Translations under genes and position numbers: made by a program
Notes under the pieces: model-generated
Seen by the model: only the letters and a program-made list of their open reading frames with translations
Database searches by the model: none
What the model was told of the DNA's origin: nothing
Shown here: positions 59,128-64,000 of the stretch, piece after piece
Numbering within the stretch: position 1 is the first letter of the stretch
Layout of the letters: the number at the start of each line of letters is the position of its first letter
Source: Bacteriovoracaceae bacterium UBA6153
GTDB lineage: Bacteria > Bdellovibrionota > Bacteriovoracia > Bacteriovoracales > Bacteriovoracaceae
Direction: 5' to 3'
NCBI GenBank assembly: GCA_002428265.1
Contig: DIUR01000023.1
Coordinates: forward strand, 124,001 to 188,000
Length of the DNA: 64,000 nt

Positions 59128-59540
59128 TGAAATACTCATTCGTCATAGTAATGGCCCTTGTCGCATTTTTTGCTGCATGTACGACTAAGCAAAACAGTAG
59201 TTTTTCTCCTTGCCGAGAAGACTTTATAAAATACTGCTCTGAAGTTGAACCTGGAGATGGAAGAGTGCGTGACTGTATGAGTGCTCATCAGGATAAGCTG
59301 TCTACCAGTTGCAAAGAGCACTCTACTAAGATGAATACTGAACACGATAATACATTCATGCCTACCATGATTATTTGTCATGCAGAAGATGAAAAGTTTT
59401 GTAGTCATATTGAAAAGTATGCTGCTCGCAGAATTAACTGTCTGAAGAAAGTTTATAAGGAAACTCCTAATCAATTCTCAGCAGAGTGTCGTGAATCTTT
59501 TTCTAAAATCGTTAATATTATTCCACCGGTATACCCTTAA
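59127..59540 (+). CDS. Cys-rich lipoprotein with two CX8C-style repeats
   Basis: 137 residues; ATG at 59127 shares the last base of the speE stop (TAATG). Lipobox FFAAC. Mature part has two similar Cys-rich units (SPCREDFIKYCSEVEPGDGRVRDC, IICHAEDEKFCSHIEKYAARRINC) with a helical C-X7-C pattern reminiscent of the eukaryotic Golgi apparatus protein 1 (Cys-rich GLG1) repeat. Function unknown. Confidence 0.75.
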   Translation: MKYSFVIVMALVAFFAACTTKQNSSFSPCREDFIKYCSEVEPGDGRVRDCMSAHQDKLSTSCKEHSTKMNTEHDNTFMPTMIICHAEDEKFCSHIEKYAARRINCLKKVYKETPNQFSAECRESFSKIVNIIPPVYP

Positions 59541-59557
59541 TTTGATCGAGGTCAGAA

Positions 59558-60775
59558 GTGTCAGTTGCTCCATTAGTTAACGTAGACAGCGTCACAATTC
59601 CCGATATCCAGTTAATCAGAGATGTGAACAAACATTTACTGCGTGGACATCGTTGGGTATTCGCTGATTGTTTTGATGGAAAAACTCCGACTGGTCTTGC
59701 GGTTTTAAAATCGAGAAATGAATCTATTGCTATCGGTCTGGTTCAGGCCGACACGCAACTGCGCTTTAGACTGCTTTGCTTATGTGAAGAGCCTTATGTA
59801 CGTATGAATAACATCCCTGAGACTCTTCTTAAGTGGAGCGAGATTCAGTTTTCACGCGCTCTTGAAATCAGAGCAAATTTCAGATCGGAAGAGACAAATA
59901 GTTTTCGCCTGATGAGTGGAGAAGGTGATGGAATGCCGGGACTGATCATTGATATCTACAATGATACGGCCGTCATTAAGCATGACCATCCGGTGTGTGA
60001 GAGATTTTACAATCATGCAGGGATTGCAGCTAGAATCCAAAAAGATATGCCTTATATTAAAAACGTCTATTACAAGAGACGTAATGACGACGAAGTCAAA
60101 GGTGTCGACATTGTCGGAAAGCTTCCAGTGGAAGTTATCTTCAAGGAAAACGGAAGTTTTTTTGCAAGCAATATCAGAGACGCCGCAAAGACAGGTTTTT
60201 TTCTTGATCAAAGAGACAACAGAAAATTAATCGGACAGTTCTCAAAAAATAAAACGGTTTTAAATCTTTTTAGTTATACAGGTGGCTTTTCAATTTTTGC
60301 CGCTCATGGTGGTGCGACTGAAGTGACAAGTGTAGATATCGCAAAAGCAGCGATAGAAGCATCTACGAGAAATTTTGAAGTCAATAATCTAGAAACCAAA
60401 CACCATGCTATTGCAGCAGATGCTTTCTTGTGGATTGATGAACAGATTAAATTGAAAAACAAATGGGACCTGGTGATTACAGATCCTCCAAGCTTTGCTC
60501 CCAATCAAAAAGCAGTTGAGACAGCGACCGCGGCCTACACAAAGGTTTTTGCCAGTTCATTGAAGCTGGTTAAAGGAAATGGATTGTTTGCGGCCAGCTC
60601 ATGCTCAAGTCACATCAGCACGGATATGTTTTTAGAAATTTGTAGAGAGGCATTTTCTAAAACGAGAAAGAAGGGAACGCTCATTTATATGGGAGGGCAA
60701 CCTTTCGATCACCCTTATCCGCTAGCAATGAATGAACTTCGTTATTTAAAATTTGCTCTGTTTAGAGTTGATTAA
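59558..60775 (+). CDS. rlmI: RlmI-like 23S rRNA m5C methyltransferase
   Basis: 405 residues starting with GTG; GAGGTC is upstream. An N-terminal PUA-like domain (RGHRWVFADCF) precedes the Rossmann methyltransferase with TGFFLDQRDNRK, NLFSYTGGFSIFAAHGG (SAM), DITDPPSFAPN-type motif VITDPPSFAPN and SSCSSHIS with catalytic Cys. Family members methylate C1962 of 23S rRNA. The 3' end overlaps the convergent lipoprotein gene by 4 bp. Confidence 0.9.
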   Translation: MSVAPLVNVDSVTIPDIQLIRDVNKHLLRGHRWVFADCFDGKTPTGLAVLKSRNESIAIGLVQADTQLRFRLLCLCEEPYVRMNNIPETLLKWSEIQFSRALEIRANFRSEETNSFRLMSGEGDGMPGLIIDIYNDTAVIKHDHPVCERFYNHAGIAARIQKDMPYIKNVYYKRRNDDEVKGVDIVGKLPVEVIFKENGSFFASNIRDAAKTGFFLDQRDNRKLIGQFSKNKTVLNLFSYTGGFSIFAAHGGATEVTSVDIAKAAIEASTRNFEVNNLETKHHAIAADAFLWIDEQIKLKNKWDLVITDPPSFAPNQKAVETATAAYTKVFASSLKLVKGNGLFAASSCSSHISTDMFLEICREAFSKTRKKGTLIYMGGQPFDHPYPLAMNELRYLKFALFRVD

Positions 60776-61299
60776 AGACTAAATTTACTTGAAAGACCTT
60801 CGACTTCCAGTGCATGGATGTCTCTGCGTACTTTTTCCAGCTCCAGTCTCAATTTATTTTGCAGATCGAGAACGGATGTTGTGGCATTTGGCCCTGGCTT
60901 ATTTTCTTCCATTTTTTCTACCAGTTCTTCTTCGATGTCTTTTAGTTCAGCATGATGTTTTCCAATCAGGTACTTTGCTCTGAATTGTTTTTCTCTCTCG
61001 GGAGGACAGAAACTGAAGTAGCGATCAGATTTTTTCCCCATATCAAAAGCTTTATTAGGCGTGCAGTATTCACTCCAGCCTTGATAAAATCCTTTCTCAT
61101 AAGCTTCAAGATCGATATTAGGATGGCTTCCCATACATGTTGAGCGAAGGTCATCTGTATATTTTTTTGGTGAACCTGCCTTACCTTGGGTAAGTCCAAG
61201 CTTCATCATGTCTGTAGAACAATCTTTTTTCGTAATAGTTGAACAACCAGCGGCAAGAGCAATAAGCATAGAAAGTGAGAGAAGAGAGCGAAAGTACAT
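60772..61299 (-). CDS. DUF2799-family lipoprotein
   Basis: 175 residues with lipobox ALAAGC. The mature part starts DCSTDMMKLGLTQGKAGSP, then YEKGFYQGWSEYCTP and a long helical tail (about 105-165) that could coil. This matches the DUF2799 outer-membrane-lipoprotein family of unknown function. AAGGATGG precedes the ATG. Confidence 0.82.
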   Translation of the reverse strand: MYFRSLLSLSMLIALAAGCSTITKKDCSTDMMKLGLTQGKAGSPKKYTDDLRSTCMGSHPNIDLEAYEKGFYQGWSEYCTPNKAFDMGKKSDRYFSFCPPEREKQFRAKYLIGKHHAELKDIEEELVEKMEENKPGPNATTSVLDLQNKLRLELEKVRRDIHALEVEGLSSKFSL

Positions 61300-61431
61300 G
61301 GGCCATCCTTATTATTTGACACATATCCATCATGGATTGAGAACCTATTATAGTTCACTGTTTCTTGAATTTACATAAAAGGTTTATTAGCATGTATTTT
61401 TAAATAAAAACCCGATAACGGAGTAAATCAC

Positions 61432-62151
61432 TTGGTACAGATCACGATGATCTTAATCGTCTTAATGAGCTTCGTCTCATGCGGAAAAGATAATGCTCAA
61501 AATATTTCATCTCCACAAACGCCAACAGCAGCGGCGATCGAAGCTCAAATTGAAGAGACAGCAAAGAAAGAATTAAATCTTAGTTTCAAAACAGCTTCTC
61601 CCAAAAATACATGGAAAGTGACTTACAGCCAGAGCATTCTTCGTCATATGGAGACACAAGAGGAGCTTGCGACTCTGATTGATACACCACTTAATACTTT
61701 GGATTTGAGATTATTAAAATGCCAGGGTTATAACTACGCTTCTATTCACGATAAGAAAAAGTTCTGGGTGACTTTTATGGCCTCAATCGCTCACGCTGAA
61801 TCAAGCCTGAATCCTATGACGACTTATAGAGAAAAAGACGGCACATTGAGCTCAGGGCTGTTGCAAATTGATGTGGCCGCGGCCAATCGTCACGCAGGAG
61901 CTTATACGGGAAGAAGATTTACTCAGGCAGACATGTTTAACCCTGATTTAAATTTAATGGCCGGGCTTTTTATCATGAAACATCAATTAGAAGGCAGCCA
62001 TAATTCAAAAAGACCTGAGTTGGTGGGAAGACTTTTTACAGACAGCCACTATTATTGGTCAGTTTTGACATCAAAGCGTGAATTGATCATCAAAACTTTC
62101 ACCATAAACTCACTCACTAATTTACCTTTTTGTTTCACTGGAAGCTGGTAG
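61432..62151 (+). CDS. Lytic-transglycosylase-like lipoprotein
   Basis: 239 residues starting with TTG (GGAG 8 nt upstream). Lipobox MSFVSC. The SLT-like core FMASIAHAESSLNPMTTY holds the catalytic Glu and SSGLLQIDVAAANRH the Gly-Leu-Leu-Gln motif. It should cleave peptidoglycan glycan strands from the periplasmic side. The C-terminal part is less conserved. It could contribute to self wall remodelling or prey entry; the latter is speculative. Confidence 0.8.
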   Translation: MVQITMILIVLMSFVSCGKDNAQNISSPQTPTAAAIEAQIEETAKKELNLSFKTASPKNTWKVTYSQSILRHMETQEELATLIDTPLNTLDLRLLKCQGYNYASIHDKKKFWVTFMASIAHAESSLNPMTTYREKDGTLSSGLLQIDVAAANRHAGAYTGRRFTQADMFNPDLNLMAGLFIMKHQLEGSHNSKRPELVGRLFTDSHYYWSVLTSKRELIIKTFTINSLTNLPFCFTGSW

Positions 62152-62155
62152 AGCT

Positions 62156-62179
62156 ATCATTGGGGAATGATTAGTTTTT
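62156..62179 (+). terminator. likely terminator after the transglycosylase gene
   Basis: ATCATT-GGGG-AATGAT, extended by two pairs across a bulged T, begins 5 nt after the stop and is followed by TTTTT. A modest but plausible intrinsic terminator. Confidence 0.5.
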
Positions 62180-62216
62180 CATTGCTGGTCCACTGGGAGT
62201 TCATTGGGGGATTTGG

Positions 62217-62247
62217 TAGGCAAAAATTGCCTAGTAGAATTTGCCTA
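62217..62247. promoter_or_regulatory. three half-sites TAGGCAA/TTGCCTA upstream of the SelO-like gene
   Basis: TAGGCAA-AAA-TTGCCTA forms a perfect 7-bp dyad (62217-62233) and a third direct copy TTGCCTA follows 7 bp later (62241-62247). The array lies 47 bp before the next ATG. The spacing suggests a dimer plus extra half-site for a repressor. Confidence 0.5.
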
Positions 62248-62293
62248 TTCTCATTTTGTTGGATTTTTTTTTTGGAATCTCTGACAATTAGGT

Positions 62294-64000
62294 ATGGGAA
62301 ATACAAAATTAAAAGAGACTAAAGCTTCTAAAGAAACCGCACCTTACGGGAAATTTAAAGAGATTGACGGAAGTCACCCTTTGAAAAAAAATATTCCCGA
62401 AGCCGTCGTAGAGTATCAGGTACGAACAAGGCATGGGGGACAAGTCGCATTCTTTAACTTTGATCTCGCTCGTGAACTAGGTCTTATTCCTGAAAATCAT
62501 CCAGACGAATTTACCAAAGAACTAAAAGAAGAAATCCTTAAAACATTCAGTATCGTTATCATCAATGAATACGATCAAATGAATAACTTTAATTATCCCA
62601 AAGAAGAAATTAGACCTCAGACATATATGGCCACTCGCTACCTTCAGCTTCAGCACCCTTGTAAAAAAGGGACGACATCAGGAGATGGAAGAAGTATTTG
62701 GAATGGTCAGATCACAAAAGGATCTAAGTCATGGGACGTTTCTAGTTGTGGAACGGGAGCGACAAAATTAAGTCCAGCGAGCAACATCAATAAAAAATTC
62801 TATCAGACAGGGGACCCGACAGTTTCTTATGGCTGTGGTTACTCTGAAAAAGATGAAGGGCTAAGCTCACTATTTTTCAGTGAAGTTCTTGCAAAAAATG
62901 GATTAGAAACTGAAAGAGTTTTAGCAATCATTGAATTTCAAAAAGGGTTAGCGATTAATGTTCGCGTTCATGAAAACCTTCTTCGCCCTTCTCACATGTT
63001 TAACCACTTAAAACAAAACAATCTTCCAACTCTTAAGAGAGTGGTGGACTACTACATTGACCGTCAGATTAAAAATAAAGTCTGGAAAAATGTCCCGACA
63101 GATTCAAAATCAATTTACGACTATTTTTTAAATCAGGTCATGGAAACGTTTGCAGAAATGTCGGCCAACTTTGAAGACCAGTATATCTTTTGCTGGTTAG
63201 ATTGGGATGGAGACAATATCTTGATGGATGGTGGAATCATCGATTACGGATCGGTAAGACAGTTTGGTTTATACCACCACGAATACAGATACGATGATGT
63301 TCAAAGATGGTCTACGTCAATTAAAGAGCAAAAACAAAAGGCCCGTTATATTGTTCAGACTTTTGCTCAGATCGTTGACTATATTAAGAACGAAAAGAAA
63401 AAATCAATTGATGATTTTAAAAATCATCATTCAGTTCAATCTTTTGATAAGAGATTCTTCGATTACAAAAATAGAAATATTTTAACGAAGATTGGCTTTA
63501 ATGCTAAATACGCTGACTTCCTTCTAGAGAACTGTAAAAAAGAAGTAGAAGATTTTAGAAGTGACTTCACTTACTTTGAAATGGCGAAATCTGTAAAAGG
63601 TCCTCAAAAGGTACCGGATGGGATTAACTGGAATGCCATTTTTTGTATGAGAGATATCTTGAGAGAATTACCGCAAATCTTTTTATCTCGTGGCCTTGAT
63701 GGAAAAATCAGCGAAGCTGAGTTCCTTGATATCATCAAATCTAGTTATGCGACTAAAGCTGATTTAAAAAGATCTCTAAGACGCGATCTCAAGATCAGAA
63801 GTTACCAGAAGAATTATTTAAAACTTGTTAATAAGGTTGCTGCTAAATTTAAAGTGACACCTGAAAAAGCAATGTTGGATGTCTCTATGAGATCATCAGT
63901 CATCAATAAGTATGACAGAGTGACAGGGGACTCGATCACAACCATCGTGCAAAAAGTGATGAATCAGCGTCCGAAGTTAGATGCTGCTCAAATCAACGAG
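62294..64000 (+). CDS. SelO/YdiU-like protein adenylyltransferase-family protein (3' truncated by window)
   Basis: Open for 569 codons from ATG 62294 to the window edge. The pattern follows SelO: GDGRSIWNGQI, KGSKSWDVSSCGTG with SP in the glycine loop zone, GLETERVLAIIEF, and the activation-like CWLDWDGDNILMDGGIIDYGSVRQFG (Asp-Asn and Asp-Tyr-Gly metal motif). SelO enzymes transfer AMP to proteins using a pseudokinase fold. Several key stretches differ from canonical YdiU (HGXXNTDN is DWDGDN), so it is a divergent member. GACAAT 5 nt before ATG may be its -10 box. The C-terminus is not seen. Confidence 0.75.
   Translation, partial: MGNTKLKETKASKETAPYGKFKEIDGSHPLKKNIPEAVVEYQVRTRHGGQVAFFNFDLARELGLIPENHPDEFTKELKEEILKTFSIVIINEYDQMNNFNYPKEEIRPQTYMATRYLQLQHPCKKGTTSGDGRSIWNGQITKGSKSWDVSSCGTGATKLSPASNINKKFYQTGDPTVSYGCGYSEKDEGLSSLFFSEVLAKNGLETERVLAIIEFQKGLAINVRVHENLLRPSHMFNHLKQNNLPTLKRVVDYYIDRQIKNKVWKNVPTDSKSIYDYFLNQVMETFAEMSANFEDQYIFCWLDWDGDNILMDGGIIDYGSVRQFGLYHHEYRYDDVQRWSTSIKEQKQKARYIVQTFAQIVDYIKNEKKKSIDDFKNHHSVQSFDKRFFDYKNRNILTKIGFNAKYADFLLENCKKEVEDFRSDFTYFEMAKSVKGPQKVPDGINWNAIFCMRDILRELPQIFLSRGLDGKISEAEFLDIIKSSYATKADLKRSLRRDLKIRSYQKNYLKLVNKVAAKFKVTPEKAMLDVSMRSSVINKYDRVTGDSITTIVQKVMNQRPKLDAAQINE

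Noticed and set aside
1..64000. CRISPR array, IS element, prophage or rRNA operon
   Set aside because: No regularly spaced repeats, transposase, integrase, phage structural gene or rRNA sequence was recognised in reading either strand.

Overview
The window reads as chromosomal DNA of a low-to-moderate GC Gram-negative bacterium. The best inference is a Bdellovibrionota/Bacteriovoracales-type predator or a relative: many small Cys-rich lipoproteins and short secreted proteins, two tandem secreted endonuclease I enzymes, a degenerate HD-GYP protein, RapA, a SelO-like protein, E. coli-type SpeD, very tight gene packing and frequent 3' overlaps between convergent genes. No rRNA, phage, IS or CRISPR was seen. 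Taxonomy is inferred from gene content only.

Region 1 (1-11.0 kb) is a metal(loid)-resistance block. On the + strand an ArsR repressor heads a six-gene unit: arsR, rhodanese, CXXC thioredoxin-like protein, ArsP permease, ArsO-type flavoprotein, CDF exporter. On the - strand a MerR-family regulator heads merR-arsI-arsC-acr3. Divergent from it is a second ArsC-like phosphatase, followed by a SulP transporter and a ChrA chromate exporter. Both faces of the merR/arsC2 intergenic region carry a near-identical mercury-type MerR promoter (GTAC-N4-GTAC inside an over-long 20-bp spacer), so a mer-like switch appears to drive arsenic genes. A tandem-HTH regulator and a tRNA-Gly(GCC) close the block. 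The 3' end of the tRNA faces the block, as expected of an integration site, but no integrase or second att copy is visible.

Region 2 (11.4-24 kb) is housekeeping: an EpmB-like radical SAM enzyme, a small membrane protein and a DnaQ/WYL-like exonuclease (translationally coupled); lpd and a two-lipoyl-domain E2; small secreted proteins, two glycosyltransferases, an Old Yellow Enzyme, a Nudix hydrolase, two paralogous endonuclease I genes and rarA. Region 3 (24-34 kb) has rpsU, a pterin dehydratase, a TolC/MlaC-like/RND set likely to move lipids, phenylalanine hydroxylase, and a two-component system.

Region 4 (34-50 kb) has YceI, tyrS, a DCC protein, a second CDF exporter, serS, a REC-HisKA protein lacking an ATPase domain, an orphan CcmI-like domain protein, YebC, GNAT, an ABC-F protein with a degenerate second site, RapA and an HD-GYP-like protein. 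Region 5 (50-64 kb) has a second ABC-F protein, a DsbA-fold isomerase, two peptidyl-prolyl isomerases, an L,D-transpeptidase-like protein, PTPS/QueD and FolE, SrkA, divergent speD/speE, RlmI, lipoproteins, a lytic-transglycosylase-like lipoprotein and the start of a SelO-like gene running off the right edge. FolE, PTPS, pterin dehydratase and phenylalanine hydroxylase together outline a tetrahydropterin-dependent phenylalanine-oxidation route.

The two most interesting cross-cutting signals are (i) the mer-type operator pair controlling an arsenic operon through a Cys-rich MerR, and (ii) at least six genes whose ATG lies exactly 6 nt after a -10 box with no Shine-Dalgarno sequence, suggesting leaderless mRNAs. 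A 5' hairpin that buries the ribosome-binding site of one endonuclease gene is a third.
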